Positions 50,341 to 60,993 of a DNA stretch of 64,000 bases are shown here, piece by piece. The DNA is from Marinomonas transparens. GTDB lineage: Bacteria > Pseudomonadota > Gammaproteobacteria > Pseudomonadales > Marinomonadaceae. The stretch spans positions 186,001 through 250,000 of the forward strand of contig NZ_JAEMNX010000001.1 in assembly GCF_016463975.1 (NCBI RefSeq), in the 5' to 3' direction. The position numbers and the translations under genes were made by a program. The stretch's first letter is position 1; each line of letters opens with the position of its first letter. The notes under the pieces are model-generated. The model was not told the DNA's origin and searched no databases. It was given only the letters and a program-made list of their open reading frames with translations.

Positions 50341-51981
50341 ATGAACTTAAAAGTAAGCCATCGTCTCATCATTGGATTTAGCCTTATTCTTTCATTAATT
50401 ATTTTCATTACCGTCATCGGTGTAAAAAAGGTTGATGAAATTAATCAGGGGCTAACCATCATTAATGACATAAATGCCGTAAAACAACGCCATGCTATTA
50501 ACTTTCGAGGCTCAGTTCACGATAGAGCCATTGCCATCAGAGACGTTGTTTTATTAAAAGACGAAAATAAACTAACCGATACTTTAAAGGTTATTAAAAA
50601 GCTTGAAGGTTTTTACATAGAGTCTGCTGGTCCTTTGGATGCAATTATGGCAACCAATTCATCAGATTCTGAACGTAAAATCCTAGCCGATATTAAAGCA
50701 ACTGAAGAGTACGTACTCCCCTTGGTAAAACGTATTATTGAACTTCGTCAAAGCGACAAGGTGGAAGAAGCAAAAACACTCCTATTAGAGCAGGCAAGCG
50801 AAGGCTTTGTTACTTGGCTAGCGACGATCAATGCCTTCATTGACTATGAAGAAGCACAAAACAAAAGCAAAACAAGTGTCATTCGCACGGTAGCAGAATC
50901 CTTTACAAATATGATGATGATGGTAAGTATCATCGCCGTCGTTATTGGCTGTATCGTTATTATCCTCATGTTAAGAAGCTTCAAGCGCCTATTAGGAGGT
51001 GAACCTTCACATATTGCGAACATTCTTAAATCAATGGCATCAGGTGACCTATCACTAAAAGTAGAAAGTAAGTTTCAAGGCAGCGTATTAGACTCCCTTG
51101 CACAACTGCAAACACAGCTTAAAAACACCATCACTGGCATATCTAACGCAGCGGATAACATTACCGCCAACACAGCATGTGAAAGCAATAATACAGAGGA
51201 TATAAATGCCTTAGGAAGCAGGCAAGAAAAATACAGCACTCAGGCCACACAACAAATGCAAGAAGTGACGAAAGAGGCTCAACTCGTCTCAAATCTGTTA
51301 ACAGAAACAGATCAAAATTCGACGACCTCCAGCGCAACCGCTGAACAAGGTAACAAAGCGGTATCCGATGCAGGACAAGCCATAAAAAATATTTTTGAAA
51401 CCGTACAAGAAGCCGTTGATAACTTAAGTAATCTTGAAAAACGAGTACAAGAAATAAGCGGTATTACCACAACCATCAGCTCCATTTCTGAACAAACAAA
51501 CCTGTTAGCTTTAAATGCCGCCATTGAAGCTGCACGAGCAGGAGAAACAGGGCGAGGCTTTGCAGTGGTAGCAGATGAGGTCAGAAGCCTAGCATCACGT
51601 ACCGGCGAGGCAACATTCGAAATAGAAAACATGCTAAAAGATGTTCAAAATGGCACATCCGAAACGATGAAAGTCATGTCTGCCAGCCTTCCGCAATTAG
51701 AAAAAGGAATCGAACTTAGCCAAGAATCCAGTGAGCTATTGACACAAATAATGACTCAAGCAAGACAGTCCGTAAGCAATATTCAGCTTGTGACAAGCGC
51801 ATCAGCAAAACAGCTAGAAGGCATTGATAGTTTACAGGCAGATATGCAAGAAGTAATTGATTCTGCCAATAGCATGAGCCAACTTTCTAATACGCTTTAC
51901 AATGAAAATAAAATAGCCGCAAATAGCTTAGGGACATTGGCAGAGGAACTAAAGCGCCACGCGGCTTATTTTTCTATCTGA
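50341..51981 (+). CDS. Methyl-accepting chemotaxis protein with four-helix-bundle sensor
   Basis: A 546-residue receptor. The ATG at 50341 follows AAGGAGTTTAACT; an 18-residue extension upstream is rejected. TM1 is at residues 11-31 and TM2 near 190-210; the ~155-residue periplasmic region between them has the size and start ([41 protein letters not shown]) of a 4HB_MCP sensor. HAMP then the signalling tip [18 protein letters not shown]. No C-terminal CheR-binding pentapeptide is seen. Ends at a terminator. Confidence 0.92.
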   Translation: MNLKVSHRLIIGFSLILSLIIFITVIGVKKVDEINQGLTIINDINAVKQRHAINFRGSVHDRAIAIRDVVLLKDENKLTDTLKVIKKLEGFYIESAGPLDAIMATNSSDSERKILADIKATEEYVLPLVKRIIELRQSDKVEEAKTLLLEQASEGFVTWLATINAFIDYEEAQNKSKTSVIRTVAESFTNMMMMVSIIAVVIGCIVIILMLRSFKRLLGGEPSHIANILKSMASGDLSLKVESKFQGSVLDSLAQLQTQLKNTITGISNAADNITANTACESNNTEDINALGSRQEKYSTQATQQMQEVTKEAQLVSNLLTETDQNSTTSSATAEQGNKAVSDAGQAIKNIFETVQEAVDNLSNLEKRVQEISGITTTISSISEQTNLLALNAAIEAARAGETGRGFAVVADEVRSLASRTGEATFEIENMLKDVQNGTSETMKVMSASLPQLEKGIELSQESSELLTQIMTQARQSVSNIQLVTSASAKQLEGIDSLQADMQEVIDSANSMSQLSNTLYNENKIAANSLGTLAEELKRHAAYFSI

Positions 51982-52004
51982 TGTATAGAGGACATAAAAT
52001 CAAA

Positions 52005-52031
52005 CGCGGTTTAAAAAAATTTTAAACCGCG
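52005..52031. terminator. Bidirectional terminator
   Basis: A perfect 12-bp stem CGCGGTTTAAAA/TTTTAAACCGCG between the converging chemoreceptor and PheC-like genes. Confidence 0.8.
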
Positions 52032-52041
52032 CAATTACAAA

Positions 52042-52809
52042 CTATTTCAACGAATTCTGTTTCATTAGCGCTTCATCAACCCCTTTCAATTTCATTTCGT
52101 CCATCATGAAGTTAACCGTATTCAATAAACGCTGCTCGCCATCAGGAATCAGATAACCAAACTGGCTTTTGGTGAATGGATTGTCTTCACGTACGGCATC
52201 CAGTTTTTTATTAATCACCTGATAATAAAGCGCTTCTGGCGTTTCTGTGACCATCACGTCCACTTTACCAGCGACCACAGCTTTTGGTACATCTAGATTG
52301 TTTTCAAAACGCACTATGGTGGCTTTGTTGAGGAATTTGTCAGCAAATTTTTCATTGGTTCCGCCAATATTTACGCCGACACGAACCTCTGGACGATTGA
52401 CTTCTGCTAGGGTATCAAAGCTTGCTTCACGTCCTTGAGCGACAAGGAAACACTTACCAAACGTCATATAACCTTGAGTTTGTTCCGCTGCCATTTGACG
52501 AGAAATACGACGCGTAATTCCTCCCATGGCAATGTCATATTTGTCGTCATCTAAACCTTCTAACAAGCCTTTCCAAGTGGTTTGAAAAAACTTCACTTCT
52601 ACACCCATCTCAGCCGCGAAGTATTTCGCTACATCTATATCATAGCCGCTAAATTGTTTACCATCGTAAAAAGAAAATGGTTTGTAGTCTCCCGTTGTTC
52701 CAACGGTAATGTAACCTTGCTTTTGAATATCTTCTAAACGATCAGCTTGCGCAACTACGCTAAACATTAAGGCACTAGCGGCCAGAATCAGACTTGGTTT
52801 TAACAACAT
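52042..52809 (-). CDS. Periplasmic binding-protein-fold protein, cyclohexadienyl-dehydratase-like
   Basis: A 255-residue protein with a signal peptide (cleavage near VVAQADR) and a family-3 solute-binding fold. Several stretches resemble PheC, the periplasmic cyclohexadienyl dehydratase: ITVGTTGDYKPFSFYDGKQFSGYDIDVAKYFA, KYDIAMGGITRRISRQ, VRVGVNIGGTNEKFADKFL, DVMVTETPEALYY and PFTKSQFGYLIPDGE. In particular GGTNEKF is a hallmark of that group. No permease or ATPase gene adjoins it, which favours an enzyme over a transport receptor. Whether it acts on prephenate/arogenate is unproven. Confidence 0.75.
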   Translation of the reverse strand: MLLKPSLILAASALMFSVVAQADRLEDIQKQGYITVGTTGDYKPFSFYDGKQFSGYDIDVAKYFAAEMGVEVKFFQTTWKGLLEGLDDDKYDIAMGGITRRISRQMAAEQTQGYMTFGKCFLVAQGREASFDTLAEVNRPEVRVGVNIGGTNEKFADKFLNKATIVRFENNLDVPKAVVAGKVDVMVTETPEALYYQVINKKLDAVREDNPFTKSQFGYLIPDGEQRLLNTVNFMMDEMKLKGVDEALMKQNSLK

Positions 52810-52872
52810 AGCTCTTTCCCAGATGAGTGTTACGGAATCTCCATTCTACCTATATGGTCAGGAAAATCCCTG

Positions 52873-53487
52873 TTATTGAAGATATCCAATCAACTTCTCC
52901 GCTTCTATTTGATTAATTGTATGACCAAGATTTGGAATAAGATCAAAAGTCACATCAGCACCAAGAGCATTTAAAGCTTGATAAGCCGCTTCAGCATACC
53001 GATAGTCAATCATCTGATCTTGGTCTCCATGCAAAAAAGAAATTCGCGTATTGATGGGCGCTTTAGTTGGCATTACCGCAAATCGTCCAGATAAGGAAAT
53101 GACTTTATGCGCAAGAGTTTCTGTATCGGTTTGAGTAGAAGACAAAGACATTATTGCCCCCTGTGAGAAGCCGATCAACGTCGTTTCATCTCTACTTAAG
53201 CTAAACTTTGTTTGCCATGATTGAATAGTATTTTCAAAAAGGGGTAACGCAGCGGTAATTCTTGCAGAGCGGTTTTCTTCTGTCACACCTTGTACTGAAA
53301 ACCATTGAAAACCCTGCCCTAAATCACATTCCTCTGGTGCTTGAATTGAAATGACAGCCGCCATTGGAAAAAATTGGGCCAAGTGCTTTCCTAACGGTTC
53401 AAGGCTTTGTGGTGTCGCACCAACACCATGAAATAACAAGAACAGCTGATCTGCCGAAGTAGGGTTTTGTACAACAATAGATGACAT
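52873..53487 (-). CDS. Alpha/beta-hydrolase, carboxylesterase/phospholipase family (YpfH-like)
   Basis: About 204 residues from the ATG at 53487 (ribosome site AAGGAAC). Visible catalytic elements are the oxyanion segment LFLLFHGVGATPQSLEPLGKHL, the nucleophile elbow GFSQGAIMSL (Ser), FLHGDQDQMIDYRYAEAAYQAL (Asp) and NLGHTINQIE (His). This is the layout of the phospholipase/carboxylesterase group that includes YpfH. Natural substrate not known. It lies 63 bp upstream (same strand) of the PheC-like gene, with possible co-transcription. Confidence 0.88.
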   Translation of the reverse strand: MSSIVVQNPTSADQLFLLFHGVGATPQSLEPLGKHLAQFFPMAAVISIQAPEECDLGQGFQWFSVQGVTEENRSARITAALPLFENTIQSWQTKFSLSRDETTLIGFSQGAIMSLSSTQTDTETLAHKVISLSGRFAVMPTKAPINTRISFLHGDQDQMIDYRYAEAAYQALNALGADVTFDLIPNLGHTINQIEAEKLIGYLQ

Positions 53488-53712
53488 ACGACGTTCCTTT
53501 TTCAAAATGAGACAGGTATTAATGATGAAAGTGACTCTACGCCAGCCTTATAAGTAAATAAACAAGCACCTTTAAAAGGCTATATTGCATAAATAGAAAC
53601 GGTCAAAAAGCAATCAATAAAATACTTGTCCAGTTTTCGGTTGTTGTTAAAGGTGGAAGAGCGTTAACCTTCTTTAAACAATATTGAAAAACGATCCATA
53701 GCGAATAACACC

Positions 53713-54765
53713 ATGCTAATAACCAACGAAAAACAAGCTGACGACTACTATCAAGCGTTACTTAAGCGTAAACCCAGTTACGTGGGGATTTTCTTTGTTG
53801 GTGTTAAAACAACATCTATCTTTTGTATTGCGACATGTCGGGCGCGTAAACCTAAACGAGAAAATGTAGCGTTTTATACTCACTTTAAAGACGCTATGGA
53901 TGCGGGCTTTCGACCTTGTAAAATTTGTCGGCCAACAGAAAACGCCAACGAAGCCCCCCATGAAGTGCAAATGGCGATGGATCTGGTAAGAGATTGCACT
54001 AAGGCTAAAATTACCGACCAGCAGTTAGTAGAAGCAGGGATTCGCCCTATATTTTTGCGCCGCTGGTTTAATCAGCATTATGGTATGACCTTTCAGACTT
54101 TTCAGCGAATGTATCGCATCAACTATGCCTTTAAGGAATTAAAGAGTGGAAAAACGGCAACCAACACAGCCTTGGATTCAGGTTACGACTCTTTAAGTGG
54201 TTTCGGTTACACTTTTAAAAAGCTACTTGGCCATTCGCCTTCCCTTAATATGGAGAACTCTGTGATTTTAATAGATAGGCTAACGACTCCGATTGGACCC
54301 ATGTTTGTCTGCGCAACGGAAAAAGGTATTTGTCTATTAGAGTTCGTTGACCGACGCATGCTAGAAAGCGAGTTCGAAGATTTACAAAAACGTTTAAAAG
54401 CCACCATTATCACTGGCGAAAACCAGCATACCAAACAGCTAAAACAGGAACTTGAAGCGTATTTTTCGGGAGCACGTAAAAACTTCACCGTACCACTGCA
54501 AACACCGGGGACAGACTTTCAAAATCAAGTTTGGCAAGCCCTTGGTACGATTCCCTACGGTGAAACCGCCAGCTATCAAGAGCAAGCCATTCGATTAAAT
54601 AACCCCAAAGCCGTACGCGCGGTCGCAAGAGCCAATGGTATGAATCGCATTGCCATTATCATTCCTTGTCATCGGGTTATTGGTAAAGATGGTAGCTTGA
54701 CCGGATACGCGGGTGGATTAGAACGGAAACGCTGGCTGCTCGACCATGAAAAAGCCCATAGCTAA
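53713..54765 (+). CDS. ada: Ada: methylphosphotriester/O6-methylguanine methyltransferase and regulator
   Basis: A 350-residue protein with all three Ada parts. The zinc-binding N-terminal domain has Cys38, Cys42, Cys69 and Cys72 at exactly the E. coli spacing; Cys38 is the methyl acceptor from phosphotriesters. An AraC HTH follows (IRPIFLRRWFNQHYGMTFQTFQRMYRINYAFKEL). The C-terminal DNA methyltransferase has IIPCHRVIG with Cys319 as acceptor from O6-methylguanine. It therefore both repairs alkylated DNA and activates the adaptive response. The residue context of Cys38 (SIFCIATCRARKP) is a little divergent from the usual YCRPSCPARKP. Confidence 0.93.
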   Translation: MLITNEKQADDYYQALLKRKPSYVGIFFVGVKTTSIFCIATCRARKPKRENVAFYTHFKDAMDAGFRPCKICRPTENANEAPHEVQMAMDLVRDCTKAKITDQQLVEAGIRPIFLRRWFNQHYGMTFQTFQRMYRINYAFKELKSGKTATNTALDSGYDSLSGFGYTFKKLLGHSPSLNMENSVILIDRLTTPIGPMFVCATEKGICLLEFVDRRMLESEFEDLQKRLKATIITGENQHTKQLKQELEAYFSGARKNFTVPLQTPGTDFQNQVWQALGTIPYGETASYQEQAIRLNNPKAVRAVARANGMNRIAIIIPCHRVIGKDGSLTGYAGGLERKRWLLDHEKAHS

Positions 54766-54931
54766 TGTCCACCAACAATAAGTTGTACTTAAGTCTTTGT
54801 TATACCTTACGATATTAAAGAACCTGTCATGGTAATGTAATTTTTCACAAAGCCTTATCTCAAGCGCTTGATGTTCTATCCCTGTATCGGCATGGTGTGC
54901 CTTTTATAGATTAGGATGGAGATCATCAATC

Positions 54932-55333
54932 GTGTCTCAGCATATCGTCGCCGTGTATGGCTCTCTTCGGGAGAAAATGGATAATCACCACTACATAGCT
55001 GACGGCAAACGCATCGCCCTCGGCTGGCTAACTGGCTATAAGATGTTCAACTTTGGTGATTACCCCGGCATAGTCCCAACTCACGATGACAGTGGTCGAG
55101 TCAGAATTGAGTGGTATAAGGTATCGGATGAAACCTTAGCATCCTTAGACAACCTTGAAGAATACGACCCTAGTACTCCACAAACCTCCTTGTATCTGCG
55201 TAAACCCATCTTCTCGCCCTATGGTAGAGGATGGATTTATGTCTATAACCAACCCCTAGAGCAATCTTCCTATATGGAAGCTGGCGACTGGGAAAGATTC
55301 CGCCGTGAAACTAAACTTTCACAAGAGGTTTAG
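54932..55333 (+). CDS. Gamma-glutamylcyclotransferase-like protein
   Basis: A 133-residue protein of the GGCT/AIG2 fold. The substrate loop YGSLREKMDNHHYI is at residues 9-22 and LDNLEEYDPSTPQTSLYLRKPI carries the catalytic glutamate region (E of LEEYD). Such proteins cleave gamma-glutamyl compounds to 5-oxoproline, but small bacterial homologues are often uncharacterised. The start is GTG after TTAGGATGGAGATC. Its end overlaps the convergent DUF4432 gene by 23 bp. Confidence 0.85.
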   Translation: MSQHIVAVYGSLREKMDNHHYIADGKRIALGWLTGYKMFNFGDYPGIVPTHDDSGRVRIEWYKVSDETLASLDNLEEYDPSTPQTSLYLRKPIFSPYGRGWIYVYNQPLEQSSYMEAGDWERFRRETKLSQEV

Positions 55334-56462
55334 TGAACACTTTCAAGCTTTGCATTTTTTGTAATGCTTCAATGTGCTCTCGACTTTCAGTGACTTGTTT
55401 TTCCTGTGTAAACAAACCAAATCGCACATAGAATTGCTTGGATTCTCCAGCGTCAATCGTCGGCACCAAACCAAGCTCACGCTGATAAGACCGGTTGTAG
55501 GCAAAACTGGTGCCGGGTTCGATTCCCACCACATAACCCTGCTCTTCGGTGTCGGTATTTTTCCAGATCGTCAGCACAGGTAAGGTCTGCGTTTGATAGG
55601 TGACTTCTATACCACAGGTTCCCTTAGCGTTATGCAATAACGCACGACTTAGCCCCTGTTCATCGCTAAGTGGTCGGATATTAAACACCATTTCATCAAA
55701 GCCTTCTGTCGGTGCTGGCATTTGATTCCAATCTGACAACCCAGCTATGGCGTAATCATTAAAAGGGGATAGCTCACTCACAGGCACATGCAGCTGAGCA
55801 CCGTTTTCTAAAATAGGTTGAGCAAAGTTATTATGGTAAATAGCTTGATACTCACGAGCATAGCTGCCTTTATTGGTCAGCGTGTCTTCTATAGTGAGGT
55901 AAGGTTCATCAGGCGTTAATGACAACATGGTTTGCAACTCGAAGTTGGTGAACTTAAAACGTTTTTCGTCGACACGACCACGTAAGGTCACACGATATGG
56001 TGGAGTTTGCTCAACCTCCAAAATCACTTCATCCGCCGGCGTATTTTGAATACGCCCATGCAAGGTTAAAAACTCGTCACCATCTTGTCCCGGATGCCCT
56101 GACCATTGATAACCACAGCGCACCACCATCTCATTAAACCCGTCTAACCACCCTAAACCACCAGCCGCTTCTTGATTAATAAAGCTCGGATGCACCACCT
56201 CTTTTACTGGCGAATCCCAACCAAAACGAGAGCCATTTTTGATTACATCTAATATTGCCATGCCGCGGGTTGGAACAATACGTACCACAGCGTCACCAAC
56301 CGTTAATGTAATAAGCCGTGATCCCGCTTGTTTACCTCCTACAAGGCAGCATTGTTGAACAGCAACAGGGATGCTTTTAGGAAGGCCCATCTGTTCAGAA
56401 TTAAGAGATAAATTAGCCAAATCAATATGTTGTTGATTGCTAAGTATGACAAGTTGAAACAT
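55311..56462 (-). CDS. DUF4432-family aldose-epimerase-like protein
   Basis: A 383-residue protein with a galactose-mutarotase-like beta-sandwich: VRIVPTRGMAILDVIKNGSRFGWDSPVKEVVHP, GGLGWLDGFNEMVVRCGYQWSGHPG, EFLTLHGRIQNTPADEV (His), YQAIYHNNFAQPILENGA (His) and VVGIEPGTSFAYNRSYQRE. This is the DUF4432 subgroup, whose members are found in sugar catabolism and probably act as epimerases, but no substrate is established. It is not in an operon with sugar genes here. Confidence 0.83.
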   Translation of the reverse strand: MFQLVILSNQQHIDLANLSLNSEQMGLPKSIPVAVQQCCLVGGKQAGSRLITLTVGDAVVRIVPTRGMAILDVIKNGSRFGWDSPVKEVVHPSFINQEAAGGLGWLDGFNEMVVRCGYQWSGHPGQDGDEFLTLHGRIQNTPADEVILEVEQTPPYRVTLRGRVDEKRFKFTNFELQTMLSLTPDEPYLTIEDTLTNKGSYAREYQAIYHNNFAQPILENGAQLHVPVSELSPFNDYAIAGLSDWNQMPAPTEGFDEMVFNIRPLSDEQGLSRALLHNAKGTCGIEVTYQTQTLPVLTIWKNTDTEEQGYVVGIEPGTSFAYNRSYQRELGLVPTIDAGESKQFYVRFGLFTQEKQVTESREHIEALQKMQSLKVFTKPLVKV

Positions 56463-56606
56463 AAACGCCCCATGATAAAATCAGCATTGCTTTAATACTT
56501 ACACGAAAACCTCATAAAACAGGTATATATATTGCTTGCAAAATGTACCAGAGCTGAGATTATTTGCTCGGTTATCCCACCACTTATTTGGTATACATGG
56601 AGTATT

Positions 56607-58592
56607 ATGAAGTCCCCAATTCGAATCAGCCAACAAATCAACATTGGCCTACTAACTATTTTATTACTCGCTCTTGTTTGTATTGATTTAGTCGTAGAAA
56701 TGAAAGTAAAGCCTGATCTAACAGCTGAGCGACAGCGACAAATTACCGTTAATCAAAAAGGATTAAGTGAGCTTCTCAGTGCCAAGCTAGAAAAAATTCA
56801 ACTATTGACCAGTACTCTAGCATTAGCGGGGACTGAGCTACCTAAAGAAGAAGCCCTTTTCAAAAAACTCTTTCCAAGCATAGTCAATAATCACGATGAT
56901 AAAAGCATTGCTGGCGGTGGTATTTGGCCTGAACCAAATGCCTTTACACAAGGCACTGAACGCCGCAGCTTTTTCTGGGGACGTGATGGCTCCAACATGA
57001 GTTACCTAGACGACTACAATGACCCTGCTGGGTCGGGTTATCACAATGAAGGTTGGTACAAGGTAGGGAAAAACGCCCCGGTTGACCTTTGTGCATGGTC
57101 TGAAGCCTACATAGACCCTGTTACCAATATTCCAATGGTGACCTGTACCATTCCAATGAAAGAAGGCAACCGGTTTACAGGTGTTAGTACCGTAGACATG
57201 ATGCTTGATGGCATAACAGAAACGCTAGCACAATATGGCTCTGCAAATGACGGCTACGTGTTTGCTATTGATCAAATAGGACAAGTGCTCAGCTTCCCAA
57301 AAGGTAAGGCTAAGCTAGTCAAAAGTGACGGCAGTATGCTCACAGCGCAAGAATTAGGGAATGAACTACCTTGGCTCAAACCTGCCCTAGCCCAAAATAA
57401 TAATTCAACAAAGGTCGTATCACTGGATCACGATGACATTCTAGATGGTGCAGCTTATGTAGATGTTTTCAAGCATCCACAAACAGGCTGGACCATAGGT
57501 TTAGTTGTACCGAAAGAACGTATGACAGAGATTGCGCAAAGCATGGGCTTATTCCTAATGCTAACGATTGGCGCTCTGTTGATCGTAGTCAGCATTATTG
57601 TTGTTTACTTCTTTCGCAGCTTTCTGCAAAAAATCAACCAAACGACACAACAAATTCAAGATCTGGCTGACGGTGGCAGTGCCGAGGAATTGGAAGTCGG
57701 TAAGCTCAATGAAATCGGAGATCTTCGTCAATCCGTCAACGCCTACGGCGACAAACTGAAGAAACTACTAGAGCAAATCCACATAGAATCAGCCAACCTT
57801 GTTGGTGATGCCGGTCGTCTAAATCAATTTAGTAATGACTTCTTGAGCAAGGCCAATAGCTTGAGTGATGAAAACCATACCCTCGCAGCGGCAACCGAAG
57901 AGCTCGGCGTGACCTCTCACGATGTTGCTATGTATGCCAACGAAACCAAAGAAACCGTTGATCGCATTCACACCGACGTTCGTAAGAGTGGTGACGAGAT
58001 GCAAACCGTGATTCAGACCATGCGTACCCTCACTGATGCCATGACTCAGGCGCAAACTAACATTCTCAAATTGGACGAAGACAGCCGTCAAGCCAATGGC
58101 ATGTTAGGCGTTATTCGTGACATCGCCGAGCAAACTAACTTGCTCGCTCTAAACGCCGCTATTGAAGCAGCGCGAGCAGGGGAAACCGGCCGAGGTTTTG
58201 CCGTGGTGGCTGATGAAGTACGGAACCTTGCCGCAAAAAGTGAAAGCTCGGCCGTGGAAATTGAACAGGTACTAGGCCGCTTGCAGGTTGCTTCTAAAGA
58301 CTCAGTTACTTCCATGGAGTTAGGCCAGAGCGAAACGGAAAAAGCCGTAGCCACAGCAGAATCCACAGCCAACCATTTGCAACTAGTGGTTGATGCCTTT
58401 TCACAAATTACGGATCAAGCCATACAGATCTCGGTGGCAGCAGAGGAGCAACAAAAAGTCTCTAATGACCTCAGTAAATTTGTTTCTCGTTTGCAGGACT
58501 TAACCGGCAGTAATGCCGCTGATTCCAACAAGCTCAGTAACATGAGCCAAGAGATAGACGCCATTGCAAAACGTCTAAATGAATTGAAATAA
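56607..58592 (+). CDS. Methyl-accepting chemotaxis protein with dCACHE-type sensor
   Basis: About 661 residues from the ATG at 56607 (ATGGAGTATT upstream; a longer frame to 56532 is rejected). TM1 at residues 12-32, TM2 near 318-340; the ~285-residue periplasmic part has a Cache fold: [57 protein letters not shown] and [12 protein letters not shown], typical of dCACHE_1 sensors for small organic ligands. HAMP then [18 protein letters not shown] and [15 protein letters not shown]. Ends at a strong terminator. Confidence 0.93.
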   Translation: MKSPIRISQQINIGLLTILLLALVCIDLVVEMKVKPDLTAERQRQITVNQKGLSELLSAKLEKIQLLTSTLALAGTELPKEEALFKKLFPSIVNNHDDKSIAGGGIWPEPNAFTQGTERRSFFWGRDGSNMSYLDDYNDPAGSGYHNEGWYKVGKNAPVDLCAWSEAYIDPVTNIPMVTCTIPMKEGNRFTGVSTVDMMLDGITETLAQYGSANDGYVFAIDQIGQVLSFPKGKAKLVKSDGSMLTAQELGNELPWLKPALAQNNNSTKVVSLDHDDILDGAAYVDVFKHPQTGWTIGLVVPKERMTEIAQSMGLFLMLTIGALLIVVSIIVVYFFRSFLQKINQTTQQIQDLADGGSAEELEVGKLNEIGDLRQSVNAYGDKLKKLLEQIHIESANLVGDAGRLNQFSNDFLSKANSLSDENHTLAAATEELGVTSHDVAMYANETKETVDRIHTDVRKSGDEMQTVIQTMRTLTDAMTQAQTNILKLDEDSRQANGMLGVIRDIAEQTNLLALNAAIEAARAGETGRGFAVVADEVRNLAAKSESSAVEIEQVLGRLQVASKDSVTSMELGQSETEKAVATAESTANHLQLVVDAFSQITDQAIQISVAAEEQQKVSNDLSKFVSRLQDLTGSNAADSNKLSNMSQEIDAIAKRLNELK

Positions 58593-58610
58593 AGCTTCTT
58601 CAAAAAAGTA

Positions 58611-58646
58611 AAAAAGCTCATGGTGATCACATCATGAGCTTTTTTT
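58611..58646 (+). terminator. Intrinsic terminator of the chemoreceptor gene
   Basis: AAAAGCTCATG...CATGAGCTTTTTTT, a long stem followed by seven Ts; A-tract upstream makes it usable from both sides. Confidence 0.9.
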
Positions 58647-58673
58647 ATGTCTGTGTCCCATCCTGAAAAAGAG

Positions 58674-60098
58674 CTAAAAATAAGGCCAGACTTTCGCCAT
58701 CAATCGGTGTATTTGGCTTTTATAGGGAGGAGAAAACAGTCCTGCTAAGTTAGGCCCTCGTTTATGTAATACCGACTTTCCATGGGAAAAGGTCAGAAAC
58801 CCCTCCTCCGCATGATACGCCCCTATACCAGACGCTCCGACACCACCAAACGGTAAATCAGGCTGCGCCACCTGAATAATCGTATGGTTGATTACCAAGC
58901 TGCCACTGGCTATCTGGTTTTCACAGCGCTTTCTGTCTTCCGCTTGGTTAGTAAACAAATACATAGCTAACGGACGCGGTCGTTGCTGAATATAAGACAA
59001 GGCGTCTGCCATATCTGAATAGGTTAAAATAGGCAATAAAGGCCCAAATATTTCGTCTTGCATAACACGCAAGTCATCACCTGGCTGATGTAAAATATGT
59101 AAAGCCAACTTTCCCCCTTCCTCGACTGGCCCCTCTAGCATAAGGTTTTCACATACCACTCCAGCAGAGCGGGCTTCAGCAAGGTAACCCTTCAAACGCT
59201 CTAGCTGTCGTTCGTTAATCAAACTGGTGTAATCAGGGCTAGAAATCCCCTGAGGATAATACTCTTTCAGTGTTTGCTTGATATGCTCAAGCAAAGCCTT
59301 TTTTTGATCCTGATGACACAAGATGTAATCCGGTGCGACACAGGTTTGACCTGCGTTCGTTACCTTACCAAACACCAGTCTCTTCGCCGTCATTTTTAGA
59401 TCCGCAGACGGCGCCACTAATAGTGGTGATTTACCGCCTAACTCCAAAGTAACAGGTACAAGATTTTTTGCCGCATTTTGCATCACCATACGGCCCACTT
59501 GCGTAGAACCAGTAAAGAGCAAATGATCAAATGTTAGTTGAGTAAATTCATTCGCTATATTGGCTTCCCCTTCCACCAGCTCAACCCACTCTCCGCCTAG
59601 AGATTGATCCACTATGTCCCGCACTACCTTATTGGTTGCAGGGCAAAACTCAGACACCTTCAACATGACCCTATTTCCTGCCGCTAAAGCCCCAATCAGA
59701 GGCCCTAAGCTGAGCAAGACGGGGTAATTCCATGGAGAGACGACCCCAATGACGCCTTTGGGTTGATAGTGCACCTTAGCACTCGCGGGAAGCGCACTGA
59801 TATGCACGCTACGCTTCGATGGTTGCATCCACCTAGCTAGGTGGCATTTAGCGTGTTTAAGCTCAGAAACAGTGGGAAACAATTCGATTAAGCGAGATTC
59901 TTCATGGGATCGGTGACCATAGTCTTGCTGTAAGGCTTCGAGTAACGGTATTTCGTATTGCAATATAGCGGCTTGTAAGCGAGCTAAATTCTGTCGACGC
60001 ACCTGTACAGAGGGAAAAGCATCCTGTTGGGCATGTGCCTTAAGCCGAGCAAAGGCCGCTTGCATTGCCTCAGGTGTATGGGAAGGAGTCACTGGCAT
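58674..60098 (-). CDS. Aldehyde dehydrogenase, coniferyl-aldehyde-dehydrogenase group
   Basis: A 474-residue NAD(P)-dependent aldehyde dehydrogenase. The family motifs are intact: GVIGVVSPWNYPVLLSLGPLIGALAAGN, FTGSTQVGRMVMQNAAKNLVPVTLELGGKSP (catalytic-base Glu) and VTNAGQTCVAPDY (nucleophile Cys). The short length and the ENQ-like late segment FGGVGASGIGAYHAEEGFLTFSHGKSVL match the coniferyl aldehyde dehydrogenase/fatty aldehyde dehydrogenase group, which act on aromatic or long-chain aldehydes. A plant-lignin connection is possible given the pectate lyases, but not shown. Confidence 0.88.
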   Translation of the reverse strand: MPVTPSHTPEAMQAAFARLKAHAQQDAFPSVQVRRQNLARLQAAILQYEIPLLEALQQDYGHRSHEESRLIELFPTVSELKHAKCHLARWMQPSKRSVHISALPASAKVHYQPKGVIGVVSPWNYPVLLSLGPLIGALAAGNRVMLKVSEFCPATNKVVRDIVDQSLGGEWVELVEGEANIANEFTQLTFDHLLFTGSTQVGRMVMQNAAKNLVPVTLELGGKSPLLVAPSADLKMTAKRLVFGKVTNAGQTCVAPDYILCHQDQKKALLEHIKQTLKEYYPQGISSPDYTSLINERQLERLKGYLAEARSAGVVCENLMLEGPVEEGGKLALHILHQPGDDLRVMQDEIFGPLLPILTYSDMADALSYIQQRPRPLAMYLFTNQAEDRKRCENQIASGSLVINHTIIQVAQPDLPFGGVGASGIGAYHAEEGFLTFSHGKSVLHKRGPNLAGLFSPPYKSQIHRLMAKVWPYF

Positions 60099-60277
60099 AC
60101 TGCCTCATTGATTTTATTATTGAACGACTCTACCTCAAACCGCTCGATTAAATAAATCATTTCATACAACCCCTTTCGCTTAGCTATACTAAGGAGACCA
60201 TCGCAAGGTGTCATGAGCGAATATCAAGTATCGTTCACAGTTCTACATACCGAATGATAAAACAGGAGGATTAGATT

Positions 60278-60904
60278 ATGGCAACCATTCTTTGTTACGG
60301 CGATTCTCTCACTTGGGGTAGCGCGCCAAATGGCGGACGTTATCCGAAACATCTACGTTGGCCAAACATACTCAACAAATTAATAGGCGAACATCATCAG
60401 GTCATTAACTTTGGTTTACCGGGACGTACTACCCTCTGGAACGACCCTTTTTTAGAAGGACGAAATGGCTTAGCCTACATTCAAGCCGCCTTGGAAACCT
60501 TTGGTCCAGTCGACATCTTAATCATCATGCTAGGAACCAATGACCTAAAACGACATTTCAACGTAGGCGCCTACGAAGCGGCAAAAGGCGTAGAAAAGCT
60601 AATAGCCAGATCCAGAATACCAAATACTTATAATTTTCCAGCTCCCAGCATTGTCGTAGTAGCCCCACCAAATATTTTATCCCCAGCAGGAAGTATGGCC
60701 GAAAGTTTCACTGGAGCCGTTGAAAAATCTCAATTTTTTCATAAATACTACCAAGAAGTAGCCGTTCAACATCATTGTATCTTTCTCAACTCGGCAGGCG
60801 TAATACAACCCAGTGAGATGGACGGGGTACACCTAGACGCAGAAGGCAATGAACAACTTGCCAATGCATTAGCAGACCTAATACATATTGAAATAAATAA
60901 ATAA
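60278..60904 (+). CDS. SGNH/GDSL hydrolase
   Basis: A 208-residue cytoplasmic esterase-like protein. Block I CYGDSLTWGSAPNGGRY (Ser10), block II VINFGLPGRTTLWND, block III IIMLGTNDLK and block V EMDGVHLDAEGNEQL (Asp, His) are all present. Relatives act as arylesterases or lysophospholipases; there is no signal peptide. ATG preceded by AGGAGGATTAGATT, an excellent ribosome site. Ends at an intrinsic terminator. Confidence 0.9.
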   Translation: MATILCYGDSLTWGSAPNGGRYPKHLRWPNILNKLIGEHHQVINFGLPGRTTLWNDPFLEGRNGLAYIQAALETFGPVDILIIMLGTNDLKRHFNVGAYEAAKGVEKLIARSRIPNTYNFPAPSIVVVAPPNILSPAGSMAESFTGAVEKSQFFHKYYQEVAVQHHCIFLNSAGVIQPSEMDGVHLDAEGNEQLANALADLIHIEINK

Positions 60905-60969
60905 ACTATTGTTTTTTATCGTTATTTTTTATATTTATGATTTTTTCTAGAAACATACTTAAAAATACT

Positions 60970-60993
60970 GCGCCTCTTTGTAGGCGCTTTTTT
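60970..60993 (+). terminator. Intrinsic terminator of the SGNH hydrolase gene
   Basis: GCGCCT-CTTTGT-AGGCGC followed by TTTTTT. Confidence 0.88.
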
